64,000 nucleotides of DNA from Taxillus chinensis (GCA_023512835.1 CM042087.1:43580017-43644016); one strand, 5' to 3'. Counted from the first letter of the stretch, positions 1 to 11,378 are shown. Program-made: numbers and translations. The notes: generated by a model not told the origin, from the sequence alone.

Positions 1-1087
1 TTAACAGGACGACCCACCAAATCATGACCATTCAGTTCAAGAGCCTGAAATGAAAGATAATCAAGACCTATAACTACAAAAAATTGTCCATGCATAAAAC
101 GCCTCTTAAGAAAAACAAAATTACATTCAAACAAAGGCAATGGCTCCATATTAAAGTGAGGAACTTCAAATGTGCAAACAATATTGAAACTATTAAAACA
201 TTAGGTCTACCATCTTAAAATGTTTCTAAAAAACAAATTTATATTCAACTTTAGGCAATGGCTCCATATCAGAGTGATGATACACTTCCAAAAACGTGCA
301 GACAATATTGAAACTATTAAAGCATTAGGTCAAGGATCCTAAAATGTTTCTCTTGAGAAAAACAACATTAAATTCAGATAGACACTGGCTCCATATCAAA
401 TTCTTAACACTTCAAGAAATGTGCGAACATTATTAAAGTACTAGCCCAAAACATCATTAATGGTACACATGAGAAATCATGCAGACAATAAGAAGCAAAA
501 TGGCAACAAAATATAGTCCAGTTTAATTTTAAGTTTTTTACGCATATGAAATTCAATGCGAATGGAGGACAAAAAATTAAATAATATGGCTGTACAATTT
601 TTTGGTATACCTTCCGTGCAGCATCTGCAGTGGCAAACTCAACATGACCAAAACCTTTCATTCGTCCATCAAAATCTAATGGTAAATGAATATCCACAAC
701 TTCACCAGCATCCTTAAAAAACTTTTCCCTGCAAATATGATGTTGTCATACAAAAAGCAATATTTTGATATACATTAAAAGCTCAGCAAATACATTACAT
801 ACAAATCAGAATGCTCAATTTTGAAAGATAGATTTCCAATAAAAACTCTTTTTGTTCCAGATGATTGAGGCTCAGGAGTAACTGGGGTGTTGGGCTGCAA
901 ACAACAAATAAGTCAATCAAACTGTAACTACAATAAAAGCCACTGAAAAGCATAAGTTCAGGATCTCACAGTTTTCTTCCCAGATTTTAGGGCTTCTCGG
1001 GTGTCACCAGACACAGCATCCACCATTACAACATCGGTATCCTGTATTTTTTTTCAGCAGTACAAATAAAATGTATAACTTTTTCAG

Positions 1088-1128
<41 letters not shown>

Positions 1129-4100
1129 TTGTTTGATAGAAAAAGTGCAAAACACTAAGGAGACCAAAATTCTCGCCATCAGGAGTTTACAACACAGCCA
1201 CATCTAATAATAATGTCACACTTCCCCTTTATAATGTATCATATAATTGTTGGATTTTGTATTGTAAAGTTTTATTGAGCTCTTGTTTTTTACTATTTTT
1301 AAATCATATGTTCATAACTTGAATTTGTTGAATTTATGTTATTTTTATCCTTCTTCTGTTTTAGTATTCTAGAAAATCATTTAAAAATACAAAAAAAAAA
1401 CCTAGATGCTGACTAGATGATGCTCAGCCTAAGGCCTACATATATTATCATGTAGCTTTCAAAACCTTTCTAATCCAAAAGACAATAGATTGCAACCAAG
1501 TAATATGATTACTCTAAACCTCAAATTAGGAACCATACAACATTAGCAAATTAAGTGTTTTGGAAAACAAGTGCCTTGATATATACAAAGCGAGATATGT
1601 AATGTGATAATAAAATTTTATCAAGCATCCATATTGACATTTTTGGTAACCCATTTGACATAAATTTAAGAAATCTAATTAGATGTTCTAGTGTTTTACC
1701 TTTTTCGTAGGATTTTTTGAAGGTTGCTCCTCTTCACTATCAGAGTCAGAGGAATCCTCATCAGAACTGCTGCTTTTATTTGAGACTTTAGATGGCTGTC
1801 ATAAAAAATCAGCCAGCAAAAATTAAAAAGGAAGAATAACAAAATACAATATGTATGAAAAAAATAGAACTCACCTTTTCCTCATCAGATTCAGATGAGC
1901 TACCAGAATCCTGAACCATTTTAAGTATTCAGTTAGTGTGATTCATCAAAACCATGCGTGACACAAACAGCATTATATGATAATACATCAAACCTCATCT
2001 TCATCTGAATCACTCTTTGCAGCTCTCGCTGGAACTTTATTATTTGTAGTTTTATCCAATTTTTTATTCTGGGGAACTCCCTGTCCACATGATAATAATT
2101 AGGAAGCCACAGAGATTATTCCTTTGATTAAAAGGCAGATTGCAGTGAGGATATAAGAGAACAAAAAAGAAAAAGAACTCCAACTTAGAAAATTTTGGAA
2201 CAGAATTGTAAACTAATATCAGCATAAGCAGTTCTTACAATGTCCTCATCAGTGGAGCTGTCCGAGTCTGACTCATCACTTGAATCCTCTTTCTTCTTGG
2301 GAACTGTAGCCACACTGGGAGCTCTAAGGGACTTTTTCTGCAAAAGATATTATCCTACAGTTAACTTCGTGATGACACAATTTCACATAACTACTAAAAC
2401 TTTAGGAAAAAATTCTCTTTTAAAAGTCAAAAGTGGTTTTCCTAATCTTTTGGAAAAATATAGAAATTATTTCTTTTATTAAGGCCAGGAAAACAATCAT
2501 TCTCTCAATAATAAACTTCTAACAGAAGATCAATTTCTGCAGAGAAAAACCCAGCAGTAGTTAAACAGGAAAAATTATATAATGATCTGCCACTTCTTAC
2601 CGTTTCCTCCTCAGAGGAGCTGTCTGATTCTGTTTCATCACTCGACTCCTCCTTGGGAGCTGCATCCTTACTTGGAACTCCCTTAACAGGTTCTTCCTGC
2701 ACATTTTTTTGCAGCTGTTAGAAAGTAGGGCGCCATGACAAAATATCTTTTAACACGTCAGTTTCCCAGTCCTTACCATTTCCTCTTCTGAGGTGTCAGA
2801 CCCCGTTTCATCACTTGACTCCTTGGGTCCTGCAGCCTGAATTGGAACTCCCTTCACCGGTTTTTCCTGCACAATCTTTTAAAAATTGCTAATAATAAGG
2901 GTAAAGTACCATTAGAAAACAAAATATAGCCTCAGCCAAGAACTCACAGCATCCTCCTCAGTGTCACTTTCTGAATCAGAACTGCTGCTGGAGTCAGCTG
3001 TCTTTTTGGAAGAAGCTAATGAGCCCTTTTTCATTGCAACTGTTGTCTTTTTAACGGGAACAGATTTCAGGGTTGGAGTATCCTATAAACAAATAAAATC
3101 CTTTAAAATGGCCTTATATAATGCCAATAGAGCAAGGTAATATGCCAAACATATAACAATTTAGCTAGGAATCACTGTAACCGATAGATTCTTAACACAT
3201 TTACTTATACATTCTACTCACTTCCTCGTCAGAAGAATCTGAATCTGAACTGTCAGATTTGCTAGAAGGCTTGCCCTTCTTCAAAGCAACAGCTCTAATA
3301 GGGGTCTCCTGGAAAGAAATGAGAGAATAATTAACAGCAATGAAGGGAAGATCCCAGACCATCAGTTTTTATCCACGAAAAAAATGAATAAAACCATAAA
3401 TATCATCTTCCACTCACTTCATCAGATTCACTTTCTGATGAATCAGAACTACTAACTGGCTTGGCTTTCTTGGGAGCAACAACACCACCATTTTTCAAAC
3501 CAGATTTAGGTTTCACAGCAGGTTCCTGATGCAGAAAAATGTAATGCCAATATAAAACAGGAAGAAGTGAAACGACAAATGCACCATAGAAAGGATAATG
3601 AAAAAAAGGTGAAGCACTGTCACTGGTGCTCACGTCTTCGGAAGAAGAATCTTCCTCGCTACTGGATTCTTTTGGTGGCCGTTTTGCAATGATTCCACCC
3701 TTCAATTTTAACTTTTCCTGATAAATTGGGTCAATCAATTTAATTAGAGATTGCACCAGAAAAATCAATTCAATGCCAGTGCATGAATGTCAATAAGAAT
3801 CAGCAGACTGACATCAACCAACAAAAACACTGAATGATATTATAAACATCCCATTCATGCATCAATGTTATAGTGCGAACCAATAAACAACATATTCAAC
3901 GCTCAGTTGCTGATTACATGTGATTAATAACGCAATGTAACAGTTGACAACAAAATTATTCCAATTGCTTGTAATGTACTATGAACAGGTCAAAATCACC
4001 AAACAACAAATCATTGCCAATGTAACCTTAATTAAATTGACCGATTGACTGGAGTTGCAGTGTGGATATTAAGATGCTAGATTCAGGTAATTAATAACAG

Positions 4101-4493
4101 GACTACACACGAGTTGCATGCGACATCAAACGTTACAAACTAAATAGAATCAACCTGTTGTTCTTCATCAGAAGATGTTGAAGAATCCTCTTCCGAACTA
4201 CTGGACTCCTGCTTCTTTGGTTTCTTCTTCTGCTTCTTGACTTCACTTTTCTGCTGCTTCTGCACAGCCTGCTTCAGGTGTTCATCTACCTTCTGCCTCT
4301 TAGCGCTCGGCTTTTGGATCGCAGCTTCAGCTTCTCTCTTTCCTGCACCCAAAACAAAAACAGAACAGAGCCGATGATACCAGCCAACACCGAAGCACAA
4401 AATACCAAAACCTACGAACGAACCTTTCTTTCCGGATTTCGTTGGCGCAGCCACGGCAGCCACCGCGGCTGACTTTTTGCTTGATTTGCCCAT
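1..4493 (-). CDS. NUC1: Nucleolin-like protein, 5' part (exons 1-16, 3' end outside window)
   Basis: Nucleolin is a nucleolar RNA-binding protein acting in rDNA chromatin and pre-rRNA processing. The ATG is at 4493-4491 and the N-terminus reads MGKSSKKS, as in plant nucleolins. Exons (plus coordinates): 4424-4493, 4155-4342, 3634-3717, 3418-3525, 3222-3308, 2948-3082, 2777-2866, 2601-2696, 2239-2337, 1994-2080, 1875-1910, 1700-1795, 970-1041, 803-894, 611-728, 1-44. All junctions are GT-AG and keep frame, giving about 500 residues. Residues 1-85 are Lys-rich. About ten blocks of Ser/Asp/Glu follow (to about residue 390), typically one per exon, separated by basic KK/PK linkers; this is the nucleolin acidic domain. 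RRM1 begins near residue 430, with RNP2-like RVFIGNLSF and RNP1-like KGFGHVEF, and continues into exon 16 (ALELNGHDL). A second RRM and a GAR tail are expected off the left edge. Exons 7 and 8 are near duplicates. A truncated inverted copy lies at 7738-8776. The family is clear; nucleolin 1 versus 2 is not resolved. Confidence 0.93.
1087..1126 (+). repeat. (TA)n(GA)n microsatellite in a nucleolin intron
   Basis: About 9 TA units followed by about 10 GA units, between exons 13 and 12 of the nucleolin gene. Confidence 0.85.
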
Positions 4494-4807
4494 TTGGCGA
4501 GTGAGAAGAGAAGACGAGTTCCAAGACCCTGGGCTCCGATATGGCTAGGGTTCGGGGTGAATGGGGTGAGAAGTGGGATGAGGCGCCTTAAATAGGATAG
4601 GCGGCTGACAAACAAGTGACACCCCGCAATGGCAAGAGCTACGATGCTTTAGGGTTTTCCTCGGACTGACGTCATCTCAAATTTACATTGGGATTTTTTT
4701 TAAAAAAAATGTTATAGTTCTAAAGTGGAATCTCATTCAGCATAGTTTTAATCTTAAAATTGGGTGCTATTTTACTACTCAAACAAAACATATTCAATAA
4801 CCCAATT
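4494..4807 (-). promoter_or_regulatory. Nucleolin promoter and 5' UTR, with telo-box
   Basis: Read on the minus strand, this stretch holds a perfect telo-box AAACCCTAA (plus 4649-4657), a TATTTAA TATA-like motif (plus 4588-4594) and a second ACCCTA motif close to the ATG (around 4546). Telo-boxes are common upstream of plant ribosomal-protein and ribosome-biogenesis genes, which suits nucleolin. The TATA assignment is an inference from position. Beyond about 4680 the sequence becomes AT-rich and shows no clear promoter element. Confidence 0.6.
4649..4657 (-). promoter_or_regulatory. Telo-box (AAACCCTAA)
   Basis: Exact AAACCCTAA on the minus strand, about 160 bp upstream of the nucleolin ATG. 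This element is known from growth-regulated translation and ribosome-biogenesis genes in plants. Confidence 0.65.
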
Positions 4808-6812
4808 ACAACACAAATATAACCATGTATTAACATTTAACTAATCCTCATTTATCATTCAAAAGTTACCAAATGGTAAGCTTTTAATAAATTTTTAAAT
4901 AAATAAGTTCTTTTTTTAGTCTAACGTATCAATCCAACCTTGCAAACATGAATAATTTTTATAACTAAATAACAATTCCAACTAATTGTAGCAATTTTAT
5001 ACCCTTCTTATGGGAAATTCAAGTTAAAATCATCAGTCATTTGATGACTTAATGGAGTTTAAATTTCAATGTCCCATAACGGTAGTCATATGTTTAAACT
5101 TGAATGTCCTTCGACAATAGTACTGTGTTTTAACTTTGAGGTCTTTTGACGAAAATTTTCTATTTTAACTCGCTCCTTTGTTAAGGATCACCTAACAAGA
5201 GTCCTTACATAAAGGCCTCCAATAAATTTCAAGGTCGTTTGTTTTGCACACAATCTTTTGATATACTTTAAGGTCATTTAATAGATTTATAAGGCCATAT
5301 AATTCGCTTAAGACCCTTTTATAAACTTTAAATTCTCTTGATCGAATCATAATGTCATCTATTTTGCACATGTCCCTCTATTTGACTTTTAAATTTTCAA
5401 ATAAACCTGTAAAGTATTTGTTTTGTCCAATACCCTCTAATAGAATTTAAGGGTTTTATGATCTTGAAGCCTATAGTATAGTTAAACTTCACTATTTCCT
5501 TATATTAAAATATTAAACTGTTATTATTTACTATATGGTTCTTTTATTGTGTTAAAAATAATAATATTATATTACAAAGTCATGCTTATAACAATTTCTT
5601 TTAAAACTCTTTAAATGAATATGATACCTAGCAAAGGATAACAAAAAATTACAACTTCGCTAATTAATCATTGTCATATAACACATATCACTATTTATGA
5701 TTGCTTTCAGTTATAATTGTTATGATCGCAAATCATTATTGTCGTTAATTGGGATTGTCATGGGGGTGTGGAATTATTATACAGTTGGAATTGTCATTTA
5801 GTTGTGATGGTCATTCAATTTTGCATGACAGAATTGTTAAAAGATAAACATTTGGTCACAATTCCAACTAATTGTAACAATTTTACACCCGTGGGACAAT
5901 CTCATAGGAAATTCAAGTTTAAATCAGCGGTCATTTGATAACTTGATGGAGTTTAAACTTCGATGTCTCATAACAATAGTCATATGTTTAAATTCGAACG
6001 TCCTTCGATAATAGTACAATGTTTTAACTTTGAGGCCTTCTGATGATTTTTTTTTATTTTAACTCGAGCTCCTCTACTAAAGGCAATCTAATGAGAGTCT
6101 TTACAAATATCCTATAATCGTTTGAAGTCTTATATTTAACACAAATCCCTCTGATAGAATTCAAGATCATTTGTTTGCATAAATTCCATTGATATACTTC
6201 AAGGTCATTTGATAGATTTATAAGGTCATATGTTTTGCTTAAGACCCTTTTATAAACTATAAAGTCCCTTGATGGAATCATAATGTCATCTATTTTGCTC
6301 ATGTCCCTCTAATTGACTTTAAAATTTTCAAATAAACTTGTAAAGTATTTGTTTTGTCTAATACCCTCTAATAGAATTTAAAGGTTTTATGATCTTGAAG
6401 CCTATAGTATAGTTAACCTTCACCATTTCCTTCTATTAAAATATTAAACAGTTATTATTTTCTAACCGATTCTTTTATTGTGTTAAAAATAATAATAGTA
6501 TATTACAAAGTCATGCCTATAATAATTTATTTTAAAACTCTTTAAATGAATATGATACCTAGCAAAAGGGAAAAAAATTATAACTTCACTAATCTATTAT
6601 TGTCAAATAACATAAATCACTATTTATGATTGCTTTCGATTATAATTGTCATGGGGTGTGAAATTATTACACTCTGTTGGAATTGTCATGTTTTATTTTT
6701 AAAGACTTTTTCTTGTTTTGTTTAAAGATTTTTTTAAAGCTAAACATTTGGTCACACACTTGAGGGATAAATGCGATTAGTTAAATGTTAATAATCATTA
6801 CATTTGTGTTGT
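4808..6812. mobile_element. About 2.0-kb TIR element with internal tandem duplication, non-coding
   Basis: The ends are inverted copies of each other over roughly 110 bp. The left end begins ACAACACAAAT at 4808; its reverse complement ends at 6812. Both arms continue with TATTAACATTTAACTAATC-like sequence and then ACCAAATG-(T)-AGCTTT. Inside are two direct copies of about 0.9 kb (about 4975-5860 and 5861-6750, offset 886 bp). They share landmarks such as CCAACTAATTGTA, AGTCATATGTTTAAA and GTTTTAACTTTGAGG. No long open frame and no transposase motif was seen. I could not settle a target-site duplication, so the superfamily (Mutator-like or other) is open. Confidence 0.65.
4975..6750. repeat. 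Tandem duplication, two units of about 886 bp
   Basis: Unit 1 is about 4975-5860 and unit 2 about 5861-6750. Shared landmarks appear in the same order at similar spacing: ATTCCAACTAATTGTA (4975/5861), AGTCATATGTTTAAA, TCCTTCGA.AATAGTAC, TAAGACCCTTTTATAAACT and ATGAATATGATACCTAGCAAA. The copies differ by scattered substitutions and small indels, so the duplication is not recent. It lies wholly inside the TIR element. Confidence 0.75.
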
Positions 6813-6891
6813 GATTTGATTATAAAATATGCGGCGGACGAACGGCTGGCAGTTAAAAATTATTTTCAGCAAAACAAAAATACTAAAATAA

Positions 6892-7628
6892 GAGCATGTT
6901 TGGTCGTAGCTGTTTTCTGCAGTTTTCTATACTTAAATGCTAAAAATTATGACCCGAGTTTGTTTGGCTTCCGTTCTAAGATTTTAAAAACAAAAAATTA
7001 CACTGTTTAAATGATACTTAATCCATATTTTTGAAAACACTTATTACGTGTTTTCTGCATTTCGTATCTGTTTTCATTTCACGCGGTGGCATTTTGGGAA
7101 TTATTTGCCGGTAGCGAGGACACCACGAAATCTCTATCCTCTTCATCGTCGGCAGCGAGGACAGAGGAGGCGGCACCTGGGGATGGTCGACGACCCCTCC
7201 CGCGATGCCGACGACCCTTCGACGCCCTGGATCTGCTCCCTGCAACAGCCGGCGACCCCTCCCGTGACACCAACGACGCCCCGAACGCCTGGATCTGCCT
7301 CCCCTGACCCCAGCAACTTCTCTCACGAAGCCGGCGCCCCCCCCCCGACGGCGGCGACCCACCGATGCATGGCGACTCCTCCTGCAAGAGCCGGCGACTC
7401 CCCCCTTCCCCTGCCCGACGCCTGGATCTGTTGCAACACACGCCTGGATCTGCTGCGACACCGGCGACTCAGTGCACACGTCTGAAGGGATGCAGTTTTT
7501 AAAAATTAGATAAAAAAATTTGCCAAACAAATATTTTAGTTTTTAATTCACATGAAAATGACTTTTGAATGTAATTTTTAAAAATAACTTTTAAAAACAT
7601 AAAACTGAGTTTCTTACCAAACATAGCC
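6892..7628. mobile_element. Non-autonomous PIF/Harbinger-like element with GC-rich core
   Basis: A TAA trinucleotide flanks both ends (6889-6891 and 7629-7631). The ends are inverted: GAGCATGTTTGGT on the left and, reverse-complemented, GGCTATGTTTGGT on the right (10 of 13 match). A 3-bp TAA/TTA target duplication with a G-rich, TTTGGT-containing terminus is typical of plant PIF/Harbinger elements. The arms are AT-rich. The core (about 7080-7490) is strongly GC-rich and carries four degenerate copies of CGCCTGGATCTGC (near 7223, 7289, 7419 and 7442). The open frames across the core look like by-products of its composition; no transposase was recognised. Confidence 0.7.
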
Positions 7629-7737
7629 TAATATTTTATGTTTTCTACACTCGAAAACACTTCGTTTTCGAAAATAAAAAAAATAAAAACAACAACCAAG
7701 GCCATATAACATTTAAAAAACAAATCCAAAAGCGTCG

Positions 7738-8776
7738 CAGCACTTCTCACCAAATTCATCCCGAGCCATAGCCATCTCGGAGCCCAGGGTTTTGGAACTC
7801 GTCTCATACTCTGACTCGCCAAATGCGCAAATCAAGCAAAACGACAGCCGACGTGGCTGCGCCAACGAAATCTGGAAAGAAAGGTTCGCTCGTAGGTTTG
7901 GTTTTTTTTTTTGTGCGTCGGTGTTGGTTGGCATCGTCGGCGTTTTCTGTTTTTTGTTTTGGGTGCAGGAAAGGGAGAAGCTGAAGCTGTGACCCAAAAG
8001 CCGAGCGCCAAGAGGCAGAAGGTAGATGAACACCCGAAGCAGGCTGTGCAGAAGCAGCAGAAGAGTGAAGTCGAGAAGCAGAAGAAGAAACCAAAGAAGC
8101 AGGAGTCCAGTAGTTCGGAAGAGGATTCTTTAACACCTTCTGCTTAAGAACAGGTTGATTCTATTTAGTCTGTAACGTTTGATGTCGCATGCAACTCCTG
8201 TGCAGTACTGTTATTAATTACCTGAATCTAGCATCTTAATATCCACACTGCAACTCCAGTCAATCCGTCAATTTAAATAAGGTTACAGTGGCAATGATTT
8301 GTTGTCTGGTGATTTTGACCTGTTCATAGTACATTACAAGCAAATGGAATAATTTTGTTGTCAACTGTTGCGTTGCGTTATTAATCACATGTAATCAGCA
8401 ACTGAGCGTTGCATATGTTGTTTATTGATTCGGACTATAACATTGATGCATGAATGAGATGTTTATAATATCATTTAGTGTTTTTGTTGGTTGATGTCAG
8501 CCTGCTGATTCTTATTGACATTCATGTACTGCCATTTGAATTGATTTTTCAGGTGCAATCTCTAATTAAATTGATTGAAACAATATATCATGGTATCATT
8601 GCAAAACAACCACGAAAAGAATACAGCAGCAAGGAAGATTCTTCTTCCGAAGATGTGAGCATCAGTGCTTCACCTTTTGTTGATTATCCTTTCTGTGATG
8701 CATTTGTCGTTTCACTCTTACTGTTTTATATTGCCATTACGTTTCTCTGCATCAGGAGCCTGCTGTGAAACCCAAA
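7738..8776 (+). pseudogene. Truncated nucleolin copy (5' UTR to exon 4), inverted relative to the parent
   Basis: The sequence follows the reverse complement of 4575-3510: 5' UTR, exon 1 (ATG at 7822, reading MRKSSK), intron 1, exon 2, intron 2, exon 3, intron 3, and the first 21 bases of exon 4 (8756-8776, EPAVKPK). Introns are retained, so this is a DNA-level copy, not a retrocopy. Damage includes a 3-codon-scale deletion in exon 1, an in-frame TAA near the end of exon 2 (8145-8147, after EEDSLTPSA) and loss of the CAG acceptor before exon 3 (CAT at 8588-8590). Homology stops abruptly inside exon 4, where Myb/SANT-like coding sequence begins. It could still be transcribed from the copied 5' region. 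It cannot encode a normal nucleolin. Confidence 0.9.
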
Positions 8777-9153
8777 CGACCTAAGAGTGGGTCTTCGAGG
8801 AATGCCAGAAAGATTGGTAGGAAGGGGGAGGGGACTAGTGAAATGATAGAGGTAATAAATAATTTTGTCCGTGATCAAGAAAAAAAAAATTTGACGAAAG
8901 GGTTGCTAAACATGCAGCAGAGTATGTTGCTAATAGCAGTGTTAGTGGTTCTATGGAACTGACATCCCCATCTAATGCTGACAAATACAGTCTTCCAAAA
9001 GCAATCAACTTATTAAACACTTACCAGGACCTACCAAAAGAGAAGTTTTATAAGATATTGCAGGCACTATATAAATATGATCACAGGGTTGTTTTTATGG
9101 AATTGAATGAGCAATTGAGGAAGAGGTGGATGGATTGTGTTGCAGAGGAGTGA
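8777..9153 (+). pseudogene. C-terminal part of a Myb/SANT-like protein of the PIF/Harbinger-associated type, frameshifted
   Basis: From 8777 the frame reads PKSGSSRNARKIGRKGEG then SEMIEVINNFVRDQEKK, and breaks at an A-run (8881-8889). The other frame continues FDERVAKHAAEYVANSS, then the block KAINLLNTYQDLPKEKF, then FMELNEQLRKRWMDCV, and stops at 9151-9153. The basic linker, the N-L-L-N-x-Y-x-D-L-P block and the final W-x-D-C/S motif resemble the C-terminal half of plant Myb/SANT-like proteins that accompany PIF/Harbinger transposons and of L10-interacting MYB proteins. The N-terminal Myb domain is absent; nucleolin exon 4 sequence stands directly in front of it. The frame break could be a real mutation or a homopolymer sequencing error. 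Confidence 0.6.
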
Positions 9154-9440
9154 ACATATATGTTGAATTTTGTTTAATTTTACTTAGGCTGAGAATTTTG
9201 CTTCCTGGCATGGCTTGCATGCCAATGTTGAATTATGTGTCTTAACATGGTTTGTATGCTTCAGTTAACATTGTATATATTCCACTTTTTGAATTTGTTT
9301 GATTCATGTTATGCTTTCATTTACATTATGTAAATATATTGCATCATCATCGCTCAAATATATGACTTCAATTTATCGTGTACAATATATATGTGTGAGT
9401 CTACATCGTTGCCTTTGTTTAAGCAAGAGAAACTTAAATC

Positions 9441-9683
9441 ATGTTTGCTGATCACGACATGAGCATTCACGCGTATAAAATGGTCCTTATGCTGAAGTGG
9501 GAGTCTTTTGGTCGTGATATATTGGACGAAGTTAATGACATCGAAGGTGATGCCGTACTTGATGAAGGTAATCATCGTTGTTCGTCTTCCACTTCATCCT
9601 CATACGAGGACACTTTCCCTTCTGCCAACTATGCGGTGATGAACTACGCCAAATATGTTGACAAAGATTATTTCAAACAATGA
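9441..9683 (+). other. Open frame of 80 codons, function unknown
   Basis: ATG at 9441 and stop at 9681-9683. The start reads MFADHDMSIHAY and the middle is acidic (DILDEVNDIEGDAVLDEG), followed by a Ser run. It lies 0.29 kb downstream of the Myb-like remnant on the same strand. It could be a leftover of the same transposon-related locus, for example the first exon of a Harbinger transposase, but no catalytic motif is present. I do not recognise the protein. Confidence 0.25.
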
Positions 9684-11224
9684 CAATGTATATCAATATT
9701 ATTATAAATCAATGATGTCAAAATTATTTTTGATTAATTTAAATATATTTTATTTAATTATTTATTCGATTGTATTTTTTTATTTTATTATGTGATTGAG
9801 TGTTATAATATCACGTTATTTATCAAATTTTATTATTGGATATGTGTAATAGATTTATTAATTAGATTAGATATAAATTTGGTTCACTTGATAAATAAAG
9901 TTATAAATGCTTTATAATGATAAGATTGTTGTGCATATTTTTTTCATATTGAACATGACTGCAACAAAATGAGTTCTGCAAATAAATTTTATTTTATTGT
10001 ATGAAAAAAATTATATTTTATTGTTAGATGATTGATTTATATGTTGCTCAACCGTTCGATTAATTCAATTTTCATACATGAAAATATTTTGAAATGAACG
10101 AATAAAATAGAAGCTAAGCTAATTCAGTTAACTTAGTGATACGTTAGTTATATTACTGATTTCAACGTTAGTTCAAAAAAACCAACAAAACAAAACTGCC
10201 AGTCTGCAACCCATGCAAAAGTAATCAGCTATGCATGATAAACCCTACACGGGTAGGCAGAGAGCAAGGACATAATGTTGATGCTTTTCTAACAGAACAT
10301 GGTGTTTGTAGCCGTAAGAAAAATCACAAATACGAAGACACAGTACATGCGTGGTTGGAGTGAATGATTCACATCCAACACGCTACTGTAGACCTCAGAC
10401 CGTGCATGTTGCCTGGCCGATCAAAGAGGGTGAGAGAGGATTGCATTGCCGATCCTGGACAATATGGTGGGTTTCCACATCATTGATAGCTTAAATTATA
10501 ATTTAATCTATTAGCTGAAATGAGATGCGGGAATAAAATTATTAAAAGAATAAACTTGTGAAAAATAAAATTATTAAGGGAATAAAAATGACATATGAAA
10601 TTTTTTACATTGTTTGGTATATAATACTAAACAAGATAATGTATTAAGAAAATTATTGAAATATTTTTAATTTTTTATTTATTTTTCTCAACTCATCGTC
10701 TTCTTGTCATGTTGTCTTCACGACTGACAGGCAACGAGTCTAGATCTAGGTGACGAGGGGGCTAGGCGATAGGGAAGGGGGATGTTAGGTGCGCGCGAGG
10801 GGGCGCAAAAATAATAAAAAAGATTTTCTTATATCAAGGAACTTTTGTAAACTTGAGGGTTGGGGAAAATGGATTTAGCATTACATAGAGGTAAAAGATT
10901 GACATAAAAATCATTAATTCCCTTCTTATGTACCAAACGTGAAAAAGGAATGAAATTTGATTTACTTTTCTTTCTTTCTTGCACTAAACATTTACCATGT
11001 TTTGATTCTCATGTCTAAAAATGAAAGGTCAATATTGACTCACGCTCTTGTATGCTCTCATCTCTAGGGGTTATCTGTTATGATAATAATATTTGTTTAA
11101 AATATATTTATTTTTAAAAATAATAAATTGGATGAATCTTGAAATATTTATAAATAATATAAATTTATTTTAATTTACGATTTTTAAAAATAATATTTTT
11201 AAAAAAGTTAAGAGCGGTGTTTAG
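9684..11224. other. AT-rich intergenic stretch with a MITE-like segment
   Basis: No gene was recognised. About 10530-10945 looks like a miniature element. AT-rich arms with GGGAATAAAA and TTTGGTATA-type sequence face GTACCAAACG on the far side, around a short GC-rich core (about 10727-10805) containing GCGCGCGAGGGGGCGC. Ends and target duplication could not be fixed. The remaining sequence is low-complexity AT-rich. Confidence 0.4.
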
Positions 11225-11251
11225 AAAAGAAACACATAGCGCATTTCGGAG

Positions 11252-11266
11252 CCACGTCACCGATCC
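11252..11266 (+). promoter_or_regulatory. Distal histone type-I element (hexamer plus octamer-like)
   Basis: CCACGTCACCGATCC matches the plant histone H3/H4 type-I element, in which an ACGTCA hexamer is fused to an octamer-like CGATCCGCG. The octamer part is degenerate at its 3' end. This element type is known to direct S-phase and meristem expression. Confidence 0.75.
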
Positions 11267-11378
11267 AGGCAGCATGGAAATTACATCCTCTCCGTCCACG
11301 TTCCACCATCGACGGCCGTAAGGAGATTGAAAGAGAAAATGAAGGCGGAAGAAGAAGCACGAACGCAATTTGGCTCTG

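Noticed and set aside
7048..7530. Overlapping open frames in the GC-rich core of the Harbinger-like element
   Set aside because: They are open on both strands with repeat-like composition and no domain; they follow from GC-rich repeats.
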